This document shows, piece after piece, positions 34,314-43,059 of a stretch of DNA of 64,000 nt. Made by a program: the position numbers and the translations under genes. The stretch's first letter is position 1; each line of letters begins with the position of its first letter. This DNA comes from Thalassolituus sp. UBA1087 (GTDB lineage: Bacteria > Pseudomonadota > Gammaproteobacteria > Pseudomonadales > Oceanobacteraceae). Under the pieces are notes generated by a model. The model had not been told where the DNA came from, ran no database searches, and saw nothing but the letters and a program-made list of their open reading frames with translations. The DNA lies in contig DCCG01000015.1 of the NCBI GenBank assembly GCA_002314145.1, forward strand, positions 44,384 through 108,383. Direction: 5' to 3'.

Positions 34314-36089
34314 TCAGGCTGAGATGTTATCGCGGCCATTATCTTTCGCCCGGTAAAGAGCCTGATCGGCCTGCTCGCACAGCCGGCTACAGTCGCTTGC
34401 CGCACCGCTTTGGCGGGAGGCCACACCGATGCTGATGGTCACTTTCAGCTGTGTGCCGCTGACCGGCACCCGCAGGTCTGCCACCTGCCGGCGCAACGCC
34501 TCGGCAACCTCCTGCGCCGCCGCCGTCCGGTAGCCGCTCAGAATGACCGCAAATTCTTCCCCGCCGTAACGGTAGAGGTGTTCTCCGCGCTGGCTGAGCG
34601 CATGGTCTAACAGACTGGCAACCTTTTGTAGCACGATGTCGCCGCACCCATGGCCCCACTGATCATTCACTTGTTTGAAATGGTCAATATCGATCAGCAG
34701 CAGCGACAGCGGCGTGTTCTGACGGTCTGCTTCCTGGCAGCGGGTATCCATTGTCTGGTCAAAGCAGCGGCGGTTTCTTACCTGGGTCAGAGCATCGGTG
34801 GTGGATTCCTGCTGCAGGCGCAGGTTGGCCAGTTGCAGATCGGCGGTGCGTTCCCGTACCTTGTTTTCCAGGGCTTCGTTGGTTTCGCGCTGCAACGCGA
34901 TAAGCACATCCTGAGCCGCAATACGGGCATGCCGTTCTCTGAGCTGGCGGTCGCCGATACTGAGTGCGAAAAAGATCACCTGCAGCACATAGCCTGCTTC
35001 AGCGGCGTAGCTGGTAAACAGATTGACCGGTAACAGGCCAAAGTTTTTCAACGCCAGTACCAGCATGCCGCACAGCAGTGAGAAGAGGGCGATAAAGTAC
35101 AGCATGACATCGCGCGAGCGGGCGAGTCTGAGTCCTCCTGCCAGCGCCACGATCGTCATCACAGCGCCCAGTGCCGTCTGGAACTGAGCGACCAGTGAGT
35201 AGGGCAGTATCAGCCCGGACAGTCCGCTCACCAGGGCTGCGGCGATGAATGCCAGAAATATGCGGTACAGACCGGGGGCCAGTCGCTTCATGCGCAGAAT
35301 GTAGATGCCGAACAGGCTGGAAAACACTTCCGTGGCCGTGACGCCGGCAATGACGGCGAAATCATTGAGTGCCGGGGTTTGTGGCCAGAACAGGCGGAAC
35401 GTCCAGCCATGCAGATTGGCCATCATAAAGGAGGTGGCAGCAATGCTCAGGCAGTAAAGTACAAAGGAAGGATGACGGGTCAGCAGAAACAACAGCAGGT
35501 TATAAGCCAGCATAGCCCACAGAATGGCGTGAAAGGCGGAGTCTGCGGCAATTTCAGTGCTGCGGATCTTCCAGTATTCGTCGTCAGCGTACAGCCTGAG
35601 GCTGACCTGAAGCGATGAGTTACTCTGTACTTCAAGCATGGCGCGGTCCGCATCCAGACCTGCCGGCAGAGTAAAAGCCAGACGGGTGTCAGCAACGGTA
35701 CGGGCATTAAAGGGCAGACTGAAGCCGAGGGTTTCTGTATGCAGCAGCTGATCGCCACGGTAAAGATAGAGTGTTACCTGATCCAGTAATGGATATTGCA
35801 GCTGCAGAATACGGCTGTGAGCGGATTCCTGTGGGGGCAGGTCGAAGCGGAACCAGAACCAGCGCCGGTCGAAACCAAAGTTGGCGGAGTAACCGTCGAC
35901 CGGGGTCCAGCCTGTTGTCTGTTCTGCAGCTTCTTTACTGAGGCGCTGGTCTGACGCCAGATAACTCAGATTGCTGATCGACCCCGGTGCTGCCGGAGCC
36001 GATTGACTGGCCATCGCAGCCGGCATCAGAGAGACAAGCAACAGGAGCATCAGTCTCAGGATACAGCTGCAGGATAATCGGCTGGTCAT
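34314..36089 (-). CDS. 7TMR-DISM diguanylate cyclase
   Basis: A 591-residue inner-membrane cyclic-di-GMP synthase. A signal peptide (to about residue 27) and a periplasmic 7TMR-DISM extracellular domain (to about residue 180) are followed by seven transmembrane helices (about 185-385), a coiled coil and a GGDEF domain. The active site is intact: YGGEEFAVILSG near residue 508, with LLIDIDHFKQVNDQWGHGCGD upstream. No EAL domain is present. The I-site (RxxD before GGEEF) is not clear. The periplasmic domain probably binds a carbohydrate-like or other small ligand, unknown here. Confidence 0.93.
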   Translation of the reverse strand: MTSRLSCSCILRLMLLLLVSLMPAAMASQSAPAAPGSISNLSYLASDQRLSKEAAEQTTGWTPVDGYSANFGFDRRWFWFRFDLPPQESAHSRILQLQYPLLDQVTLYLYRGDQLLHTETLGFSLPFNARTVADTRLAFTLPAGLDADRAMLEVQSNSSLQVSLRLYADDEYWKIRSTEIAADSAFHAILWAMLAYNLLLFLLTRHPSFVLYCLSIAATSFMMANLHGWTFRLFWPQTPALNDFAVIAGVTATEVFSSLFGIYILRMKRLAPGLYRIFLAFIAAALVSGLSGLILPYSLVAQFQTALGAVMTIVALAGGLRLARSRDVMLYFIALFSLLCGMLVLALKNFGLLPVNLFTSYAAEAGYVLQVIFFALSIGDRQLRERHARIAAQDVLIALQRETNEALENKVRERTADLQLANLRLQQESTTDALTQVRNRRCFDQTMDTRCQEADRQNTPLSLLLIDIDHFKQVNDQWGHGCGDIVLQKVASLLDHALSQRGEHLYRYGGEEFAVILSGYRTAAAQEVAEALRRQVADLRVPVSGTQLKVTISIGVASRQSGAASDCSRLCEQADQALYRAKDNGRDNISA

Positions 36090-36228
36090 TTTCCCTCTTT
36101 ATTATCATCCTCTCTGCTTCAGTATAGTCATCCTCTGCGCTTTCCCATCGTGATTCAGGCCAAGTCAGGTTATTATCCGTTACTGTTTTTAAGCTCTGTT
36201 ACTGCTCGCTTAAGGGGGAATCCGTATC

Positions 36229-37065
36229 TTGTCTTTCAGCAGTTTTCATTCACTGGTGGTCGGTGCCAACCGGCCGGTTGGCCACTTTCTTACCCGTACG
36301 CTTGCTGAACAGAATCTCAGCTACAAAAGTCTCGGTCTTGAGCAGCGTGAGCGCATGGGGGTTATGGGGCAGGGCAAGCCTTTCTTTGTGCTGGTGCCTT
36401 CCCTGTTTCACAGCGACGATTATCAGCATATTCCCTATTGGCTGGAGCAGGCGCGGGAGCAGGATGTACCGGTTATTTTCCTGTCTTCGCTGACGGTCTT
36501 TACCGGGCCGTCAGACGATGTCTGGAAAGAAGACGATGAAGCTTTTTCGGAGCAGCCGCTGGCTCAGGATCTGCTGGCCCTGGAAGGGATGGTGCGTGAA
36601 CATCCACGTCATATTATTCTCCGCACCGGGCAGGGCTTTTCTTTAATGGCAGATGATTTTGCCAGCCGTTTGCTCAACCAGATCCGTGATGATCAGAAAC
36701 TGACGGTGGATATGCAGCGCCGCTTCAGTCCGACCCCGTCGGACGATGTGGCGGATGTGCTGTTGGCCATTCTTAAGCAGGTCGCCTGCTGCGATGATTT
36801 ATGGGGTACTTATCATTTCTGTGGTGTGGAAGCGGCTTCATCCTATGCGTTTGCCGAAGCCTTACTGGCAGAAGCCGGGCAGTACGAAAACCTGACCGAT
36901 GTTGAACTGGGGTCCGAGGAAGGAGCGACCATGCCAGCGGTGTGGGTGCCTCAGGGAGATACCACTCACCTGTTCTATACCTTTGGTATCAAACCAAAAC
37001 CCTGGCGTAAGGGATTGAGCCGGTTAGTGCGGCGTTACTATCGCAGTGAAGAGGAAGCCGTCTGA
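36229..37065 (+). CDS. NAD(P)-binding, RmlD/epimerase-like SDR protein
   Basis: A 278-residue extended SDR-like protein. The N terminus LVVGANRPVGHFLTRTLAEQ is a Rossmann fold but its glycine motif is degenerate (GANRPVG instead of GxxGxxG). VIFLSSLTVFTGPSDDVWKEDD near residue 85 resembles the serine segment and YG-P strand of dTDP-4-dehydrorhamnose reductases, but no clear YxxxK is seen. The start is TTG with AGGGGGA upstream. It may be a non-catalytic or altered sugar-nucleotide-binding protein. No polysaccharide genes are close by. Confidence 0.65.
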   Translation: MSFSSFHSLVVGANRPVGHFLTRTLAEQNLSYKSLGLEQRERMGVMGQGKPFFVLVPSLFHSDDYQHIPYWLEQAREQDVPVIFLSSLTVFTGPSDDVWKEDDEAFSEQPLAQDLLALEGMVREHPRHIILRTGQGFSLMADDFASRLLNQIRDDQKLTVDMQRRFSPTPSDDVADVLLAILKQVACCDDLWGTYHFCGVEAASSYAFAEALLAEAGQYENLTDVELGSEEGATMPAVWVPQGDTTHLFYTFGIKPKPWRKGLSRLVRRYYRSEEEAV

Positions 37066-37126
37066 CGGCGGCAGCTCGCCCGGCGCGTTAACCGGCGGCG
37101 GGCGGTTCAGTATAAGGCGGGATCGA

Positions 37127-37720
37127 TCAGGCGATGTTCAGTGCCGAGGATTCCTGATACAGGCTCATCAGCTTATCCGTCACTATGGTGCGGATGCTTT
37201 CGCGTTCCAGGCTGGATAAACCACTCAGTTCTTTCAGACGCAGCCGGTTCAGGTGCAGGCAGGGCAGCTGATCATTGAATTCACGCAGGTCACCTTTCAT
37301 CAGTACCGGCAGGAAGGGGTCATCTGTGTTGGAGCGGCGCAGGATCTGGCGGATGCCTTCCTGAAACGGAATCGGTACCGACTTAACGTTTTTATCGCGG
37401 TGTGAAATCACCAGATACAGACCTTTCTTACCGATCAGGTTGCCGGGAATAACATGCAGTCCGGTTGACTGCACAGCATCCGGATTCAGATGGCTGAAAG
37501 TATCATGAAAAGCGTACGGGTCTGGCAGAATGACCATCTGTCGGTCGGCTTCTTCCGGGAAGAAAATGCTGTAGTTGGTGTAGAGCTGACGTACCGATGA
37601 AGAAAAAACGCAGAAGCGGTTTTCAAACTGCTTCACAAATGTCATGGCCCGCTGGTGCTGGTGAATCTTCTCCAGATCCCAGACCAGATCGGCGTTTTGT
37701 TGGCTTGTCAGTGCACTCAT
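37127..37720 (-). CDS. Hypothetical protein with dyad-rich promoter region
   Basis: A 197-residue soluble protein. It is rich in charged and aromatic residues, with FVKQFENRFCVFSSSVRQLYTNYSIFF near the N terminus and a C-terminal helical part (LNRLRLKELSGLSSLERESI). The start at 37720 has AGGG seven bases upstream; a GTG at 37777 would add 19 residues but would place a dyad inside the gene. Two GTGAC...GTCAC dyads lie upstream. Not recognised as any family. Confidence 0.65.
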   Translation of the reverse strand: MSALTSQQNADLVWDLEKIHQHQRAMTFVKQFENRFCVFSSSVRQLYTNYSIFFPEEADRQMVILPDPYAFHDTFSHLNPDAVQSTGLHVIPGNLIGKKGLYLVISHRDKNVKSVPIPFQEGIRQILRRSNTDDPFLPVLMKGDLREFNDQLPCLHLNRLRLKELSGLSSLERESIRTIVTDKLMSLYQESSALNIA

Positions 37721-37757
37721 CTGTCCACCCTCGTCAGACACAATATCCGTGTTTAAT

Positions 37758-37835
37758 GGTGACATCATAGTTGTCACCTGATTTTAAAATATGATCTCGT
37801 GCACGTTTCCGGCACAAAGTGACAAAATTTGTCAC
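37758..37835. promoter_or_regulatory. Two GTGAC/GTCAC dyads upstream of the hypothetical gene
   Basis: GGTGAC (37758-37763), nine bases, GTCACC (37773-37778); and GTGACAAA (37819-37826), one base, TTTGTCAC (37828-37835), a perfect 8-bp dyad. Centres are about 59 bp apart. The spacing does not fit Crp (GTGA-N6-TCAC). The regulator is unknown. Confidence 0.5.
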
Positions 37836-37945
37836 CCTTTGCGTGAGTCATTACCGGTCATAAAGTGTTTTTTGCTTGGTTTGTCCGGATACGGAAGTAT
37901 CCATCAGACAGGCGACAACTTCTGTGAGTTGTTATCCGCCAATAG

Positions 37946-37979
37946 TGTTAACTGGTTGGCAGCTTTACACCAGTTAACA
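37946..37979. repeat. 11-bp inverted repeat over the holA stop codon
   Basis: TGTTAACTGGT (37946-37956) pairs with ACCAGTTAACA (37969-37979) across 12 bases. The stem includes the last codons and stop of holA. No T run follows on either strand, so it is not a classical terminator. Confidence 0.55.
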
Positions 37980-38952
37980 ATACAGTCAACTCATTTAACA
38001 AACGCCAGGGGTCGTCACCACTGCCTTTGGCCGCAGAATCTGCCTGTTCGGCGACCTGCAGGGCAGCATGCAAATCCTGTGCTGATAAACGCTGTAACGC
38101 TTTCTTGTAGGGAGGTTGTTGTTTCGGCCAGACGTTCTGCTTTTTGAAGGCTTCGCTCAGCTGGGGGCCGGGTAAGCCGTGTAAGGCAATCAACTGACGG
38201 ATTTTGCGCGTCAGGGCGCCCAGGATCATCAGTGGCTCAAGCCCTTCAGAGCGCAGATGGGAGAGGATGCGGCTGGCTTCTGCCAGATTTCCCAGCAGGC
38301 AGCTGTCGGCCAGGGCAAAGGCGTCAAAACGGGAACTGTCGCCAATGGCGTCATGAATGATTTCTTCAGTAATGTGGGGATTGCCCAGCAGGCGCAGTTT
38401 TTCGATCTCCTGCACGGCGGCGAGCAGATTGCCTTCCGTCTGGTGGGCCAGTGCCGCCAGTGCGGCCGGATCAAACTGCAGGCCAGCCATCTGAATACGG
38501 CGTTTCAGCCAGCCCGGATACTGATTGCGGTCGATGGGCCAGACGGGCAGGAATACCCCGGCTTTTTCCACTGCTTTAAACCAGGCTGAGCGTTGGCTGG
38601 CGGCATCCAGACGCGGGCAGACAATCAACAGCAGGTTGTCCGGGTTGGGATGCTCCAGAATCTCTTTGAGGGCGTTGCCTTTATCGGACGGTTTGCCATT
38701 GGGAATGCGCACTTCGAGAATCCGGCGGCTGGCAAACAGCGACATGGCATTGGCTTCTTCCTGCAGCTGACGCCAGTCGAAGCCGGCTTCGGCATGGAAC
38801 AGTTCACGCTCTTCAATACCCGCCGCACGTGCAGCGGCACGGATTTCGTCGCAGGCTTCCATCACCAGCAGGGGCTCGTCCCCGGCCACCAGATAGCAGC
38901 CTGCCAGGCCTTTGCTGAGCGTATTGCCCAGCTGATCCTGGCGGATTTTCAT
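37948..38952 (-). CDS. holA: DNA polymerase III subunit delta
   Basis: A 334-residue clamp-loader subunit that opens the beta sliding clamp. The N terminus (LAGCYLVAGDEPLLVMEACDEI, residues 16-37) is the family's degenerate AAA+ start without a Walker A; domain III contains LLGNLAEASRILSHLRSEGLEPLMILGALTRKIRQL. Its ATG overlaps the lptE stop by four bases. The order leuS-lptE-holA on one strand is standard for gammaproteobacteria. A strong inverted repeat covers its stop codon. Confidence 0.95.
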   Translation of the reverse strand: MKIRQDQLGNTLSKGLAGCYLVAGDEPLLVMEACDEIRAAARAAGIEERELFHAEAGFDWRQLQEEANAMSLFASRRILEVRIPNGKPSDKGNALKEILEHPNPDNLLLIVCPRLDAASQRSAWFKAVEKAGVFLPVWPIDRNQYPGWLKRRIQMAGLQFDPAALAALAHQTEGNLLAAVQEIEKLRLLGNPHITEEIIHDAIGDSSRFDAFALADSCLLGNLAEASRILSHLRSEGLEPLMILGALTRKIRQLIALHGLPGPQLSEAFKKQNVWPKQQPPYKKALQRLSAQDLHAALQVAEQADSAAKGSGDDPWRLLNELTVLLTGVKLPTS

Positions 38953-39464
38953 CCTTCTTCAGGCTCCGGCTGTGCGGCGGCCGGCTGCTGTTCCAGAGCC
39001 TGCAGACGGCGCAAGAGTTTACGAACCAGCTCGCGCTGCATTTCAGTGCGCTGCTGTTGCTCGGCGGCATTGGTGCCAACCACATTATTGACGTCGTTGC
39101 TGAGAATGCGGCGGGACTTCACTTCAATGCTGGTTTCGCCTTCGCGGCCGCTGACCGCAATGCTGGCCTGCAGTCGTCCGTTCAGCTCGTATTCTGCAAT
39201 CTGACCGGAGCTGGCCACCGACAGGGTGCGGCGTTCAATGGTGACGGGCTGTACTTTCAGCACAGCGGTGGCATCTTCGGCAGTCTGTGTCAGCAATACG
39301 CCGTTAAATTCCAGCTGCAGTTCCAGCTGGCGGTTGATATCGTGATTGGCCGAGCTCTGCAGATACAGGGTCTTGTAGACGTCCGGCAATGGCATCACAC
39401 CGCGCAGGTGCCAGCCACAGGCGGCCAGCAGGGGAATCATCAGAATCCAGACAAGATTTCGCAT
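38949..39464 (-). CDS. lptE: LPS-assembly lipoprotein LptE
   Basis: A 171-residue outer-membrane lipoprotein that plugs the LptD barrel for lipopolysaccharide export. The lipoprotein signal MRNLVWILMIPLLAACGWHL carries a lipobox with the acylated Cys at residue 16, followed by the conserved GWHLRG start of mature LptE. The C-terminal ~20 residues are Gln/Pro/Glu rich. The start at 39464 has GGAAGA upstream; an in-frame GTG at 39479 adds five residues. It lies between leuS and holA and overlaps holA by four bases. Confidence 0.93.
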   Translation of the reverse strand: MRNLVWILMIPLLAACGWHLRGVMPLPDVYKTLYLQSSANHDINRQLELQLEFNGVLLTQTAEDATAVLKVQPVTIERRTLSVASSGQIAEYELNGRLQASIAVSGREGETSIEVKSRRILSNDVNNVVGTNAAEQQQRTEMQRELVRKLLRRLQALEQQPAAAQPEPEEG

Positions 39465-39552
39465 ACATCTTCCATTCACATGTGCGCAGTGACCAGCATC
39501 CGGCGCAGGGTGAACGTCTGTCAGCCTGCAACCGCAACACCGTCAGTGCGCA

Positions 39553-42135
39553 TCAGTTAGCGACGATATTGACCAGCTTACCCGGCACAACAATGACTTT
39601 ACGCACGGTTTTGCCGTCAATCTGTTTCTGCACGGATTCGTCTGCCATAGCCAGGGTTTCCAGCTCTTCTTTCGACGCGCTGGCAGGGGCTTCCAGTTTG
39701 GCGCGGACTTTACCGTTCACCTGTACGACCAGCAGAATACTGTCTTTCTCCAGTGCACTTTCATCCACCTGTGGCCATTGGGCATCGACCACCAGGCCTT
39801 CGTGGCCAAAGGCTTGCCACAGAACCTGAGTCATATGGGGGGCGATTGGCGACAGCATGCGGATGCTGGCATCCAGACCTTCGGCGACCACGGCACGGCC
39901 ACCGGGCGATGACAGGTCGATTTTCTGCAGGGTATTCAGCAGTTCCATGACAGCGGCAATACCGGTATTGAAACTGTAGCGGCGGCCGACGTCATCACTG
40001 ACCTTCTGAATGGTTTCGTGAGTTTTACGGCGCGCGTCTTTTTCATCTTTGTTGATGGCCGCCAGGTCACCGTGATCTTCCTGTTGCATCAGGTCATAAC
40101 TCAGACGCCATACGCGGTTCAGAAAACGCTGGGCACCCTGTACACCGGAGTCCGACCATTCCAGCGTCTGCTCCGGGGGCGCAGCGAACATGGTGTACAG
40201 ACGCACGGTGTCGGCGCCGTATTGTTCGATGGCTTCCTGCGGGTCGACCCCATTGTTTTTCGACTTGGACATTTTGCTCATGCCCGCCGCCTGCAGTTCT
40301 TTACCATCGCTCTTACGTTTGGCAGAAACGACCCGGCCTTTATCGTCGCTTTCTGTTTCAACCTCGGCGGGGTTAACCCATTCTTTGGAGCCGCTGTCGG
40401 TGACGTAGTAAAAGGCTTCTGCCAGTACCATGCCCTGAGTCAGCAGGTTTTTGAATGGCTCGCTGGCTTCAACCAGACCGGCATCGCGCAGCAGTTTCTG
40501 GAAGAAACGGGCGTACAGCAGGTGCAGAATGGCGTGTTCAATACCACCGATATACTGGTCAACCGGCAGCCAGTAATTGGCTTCTTCGGGATTCAGCATC
40601 TGCGTATCGTCGTTGGGCGAACAAAAACGCGCGTAGTACCAGGACGACTCCATAAAGGTGTCGAAGGTATCGGTTTCACGGAAGGCTGGCTGGCCTTTGT
40701 ATTCGATGTTCTCGAATTGCGGGTTGTTTTTGATCGGCGAGTTCACCCCATCCATGACCACATCGGTGGGCAGAATCACCGGTTGCAGCTCTTCCGGGGC
40801 CGGCATGGTGTCGCCATCTTCTGTGCGGATCACCGGAATCGGCGCGCCCCAGTAGCGCTGACGGCTCACGCCCCAGTCACGCAGACGGTAATTGGTTTTG
40901 ACCTCACCTTTGCCTTCGGCAGCCAGTTTGGCTGCGATGGCATCGAAGGCGGCTTCAAATTCCAGTCCGTCGAATTCGCCGGAGTTAATCAGCGTGCCTT
41001 TTTCGGTGTAGGCGGCCTTGCTCAGGTCACATTCTTCGCCGTCTGCCGGCTGAATGACCTGCTGAATGTCGATGCCGTATTTCTGCGCAAATTCCCAGTC
41101 GCGCTGGTCGTGGGCCGGTACCGCCATCACGGCACCGGTACCGAATTCCATCAATACGAAGTTAGCCGCCCAGACAGGTACTTCTTTACCCGTCAGCGGA
41201 TGAATGGCGGTAAAGCCGGTTGGAATGCCTTTTTTCTCGGCGGTGGCGAGATCGGCTTCGGCGGTGCCGGACTTGCTGCACTCTTCAATAAAGGCGGCCA
41301 GTTCGGCGTTGCTTTCTGCGGCTTCTTTGGCCAGTGGATGGCCGGCGGCCACGGCCACATAGCTGACGCCCATCAGGGTATCCGGACGGGTGGTGTAGAT
41401 TTCCAGCGAGTCTTCGCGGTCTTTCAGGCCGAAGGTCATCTGTACGCCGCGGGATTTACCAATCCAGTTGCGCTGCATGGCTTTCACCTGATCCGGCCAG
41501 CCATCAAGCTGATCCAGATCGTTCAGCAGCTCTTCCGCATAGTCTGTGATACGGATAAACCACTGCGGAATCTCTTTACGCTCCACGGCGGTGTCACAGC
41601 GCCAGCAGCAGCCATCGATCACCTGTTCGTTCGCCAGTACGGTCTGATCGTGCGGACACCAGTTCACCGCGGACACTTTTTTATAGGCCAGGCCCTGATC
41701 AATCAGTTTGGTGAAAAACCATTGTTCCCAGCGGTAATACTCAGGATCACAGGTCGCCAGTTCGCGGTTCCAGTCATAGCCAAAGCCGAGTGATTTCAGC
41801 TGCCCTTTCATGTAAGCGATGTTTTCTTTGGTCCATTTGGCCGGCGCCGTGTGGTTTTTGATGGCGGCGTTTTCTGCCGGCAGACCAAAGGCATCCCAGC
41901 CCATGGGCTGCATGACGTTTTTGCCCTGCATCCGCTGGTAGCGGGAGATCACATCACCAATGGTGTAATTACGCACGTGTCCCATATGTAGCCGGCCGCT
42001 GGGGTAGGGGAACATAGACAGGCAATAAAACTTCTCCCTGTTGCTGTCGGCAACAGCTTTGAATACCTGATTTTCTTCCCATTGTTGCTGTACGGAAGGC
42101 TCAATATCGCGGGGGCTGTAGGTCTCTTGCATCAT
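39553..42135 (-). CDS. leuS: Leucyl-tRNA synthetase
   Basis: An 860-residue class I aminoacyl-tRNA synthetase. The HIGH motif appears as HMGHVRNY near residue 51 and KMSKS as MSKMSKSKNN near residue 620. The large editing (CP1) domain lies between, and the WCPHDQTVLANEQV zinc-region sequence is seen near residue 160. Full length with the C-terminal anticodon and tail domains. lptE starts 88 bp downstream on the same strand. Confidence 0.98.
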   Translation of the reverse strand: MMQETYSPRDIEPSVQQQWEENQVFKAVADSNREKFYCLSMFPYPSGRLHMGHVRNYTIGDVISRYQRMQGKNVMQPMGWDAFGLPAENAAIKNHTAPAKWTKENIAYMKGQLKSLGFGYDWNRELATCDPEYYRWEQWFFTKLIDQGLAYKKVSAVNWCPHDQTVLANEQVIDGCCWRCDTAVERKEIPQWFIRITDYAEELLNDLDQLDGWPDQVKAMQRNWIGKSRGVQMTFGLKDREDSLEIYTTRPDTLMGVSYVAVAAGHPLAKEAAESNAELAAFIEECSKSGTAEADLATAEKKGIPTGFTAIHPLTGKEVPVWAANFVLMEFGTGAVMAVPAHDQRDWEFAQKYGIDIQQVIQPADGEECDLSKAAYTEKGTLINSGEFDGLEFEAAFDAIAAKLAAEGKGEVKTNYRLRDWGVSRQRYWGAPIPVIRTEDGDTMPAPEELQPVILPTDVVMDGVNSPIKNNPQFENIEYKGQPAFRETDTFDTFMESSWYYARFCSPNDDTQMLNPEEANYWLPVDQYIGGIEHAILHLLYARFFQKLLRDAGLVEASEPFKNLLTQGMVLAEAFYYVTDSGSKEWVNPAEVETESDDKGRVVSAKRKSDGKELQAAGMSKMSKSKNNGVDPQEAIEQYGADTVRLYTMFAAPPEQTLEWSDSGVQGAQRFLNRVWRLSYDLMQQEDHGDLAAINKDEKDARRKTHETIQKVSDDVGRRYSFNTGIAAVMELLNTLQKIDLSSPGGRAVVAEGLDASIRMLSPIAPHMTQVLWQAFGHEGLVVDAQWPQVDESALEKDSILLVVQVNGKVRAKLEAPASASKEELETLAMADESVQKQIDGKTVRKVIVVPGKLVNIVAN

Positions 42136-42432
42136 GGCGTAATAATCGGATCTGAATACAGGTTAGAAAGCGGGCAAGTGTACCTGAATGCGCAGGAGCA
42201 GCCTAGGCCGGGGCACAGCCGGATGCGATTTTAACGGCTGGCTGATGATAATTTTGTAATCATTTTCAGGGGTATTCCATGCCATTTATGGGGCTTTCTC
42301 CGGCTTTGATGCAGGTCAGTCTTTGGCAGAAATAAGCGAATGAGTCTCAAATAGATGCTTGGCCTGAAGTGACCAGCTGCGTATCGTTAGCCTCTTCCTA
42401 TGATAACGCCCTCAATTAAGGAAAGTATCCCT

Positions 42433-43059
42433 ATGATCAGGATCCTGATGATCATTGCCGCTTCATTGACGTCGCTTAACGCGGCTGCCGAAAGCATTGA
42501 ATCCATGCTGCAGGAACTGTCGATTATTCAGAAAAATACGGCTTTGTATCAGGCCGCGCTGGAAGACGGTAAAGAACGTGCGACCCTGTGTGTGCGCTGT
42601 CACGGTGATGACGGCAACAGTAAGCGCGACTATATTCCCAACCTGGCCAGCCAGAATGCGACCTACCTGTTTACTCAGTTTGAGCATTTTGCTGACGGTA
42701 CCCGTAAAGATTACGTCATGAGTAAACTGGCAAACGGGCTGTCCAAAGATGACCGCATCGCTATTGCTCTGTATTTTGCACAAATGGAAGTGAAACCCAG
42801 GGAGCAGCCGGTACAGGCGGGCGCTGCCGGAGAAGCCATTTACAATAGTGTGTGTTTTGTCTGTCACGGTAAAGAAGGTCACGGCAGTCAACAGTATCCG
42901 CGCATTGCCGGCCAGCCGTATGAATATCTGCTGACCACGCTGATGAAGTTTCACAATAACGATCCTGAACGTCAGAACTCCCCTATGATGGGCGTGATCA
43001 AAAACATGAATGAGCAGCAGTTAAAAGACGTTGCTGCCTATGTTGCGAATATGCCTTAA
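42433..43059 (+). CDS. Di-haem cytochrome c4-like protein
   Basis: A 208-residue periplasmic electron carrier. A signal peptide ends near NAAA (residue 18). Two haem c sites are visible, CVRCHGDDGNSKRDYIPNL (near residue 56) and CFVCHGKEGHGSQQYPRIAG (near residue 140), each with a downstream Met (ligand candidates DYVMSKLANG and PMMGVIKNM). This two-domain form is typical of cytochrome c4, which feeds terminal oxidases. The start at 42433 follows AAGGAA; ATG 42400 is also in frame. A phospholipase D gene overlaps its 3' end. Confidence 0.9.
   Translation: MIRILMIIAASLTSLNAAAESIESMLQELSIIQKNTALYQAALEDGKERATLCVRCHGDDGNSKRDYIPNLASQNATYLFTQFEHFADGTRKDYVMSKLANGLSKDDRIAIALYFAQMEVKPREQPVQAGAAGEAIYNSVCFVCHGKEGHGSQQYPRIAGQPYEYLLTTLMKFHNNDPERQNSPMMGVIKNMNEQQLKDVAAYVANMP

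Noticed and set aside
40018..41793. 591-codon plus-strand open frame
   Set aside because: Antisense shadow of leuS; the translated sequence has no family signature.
42238..42275. AT-rich stretch resembling a Fur or FNR box before the cytochrome gene
   Set aside because: The symmetry is imperfect (ATGAT...ATCAT with a poor centre) and the match to either consensus is weak.
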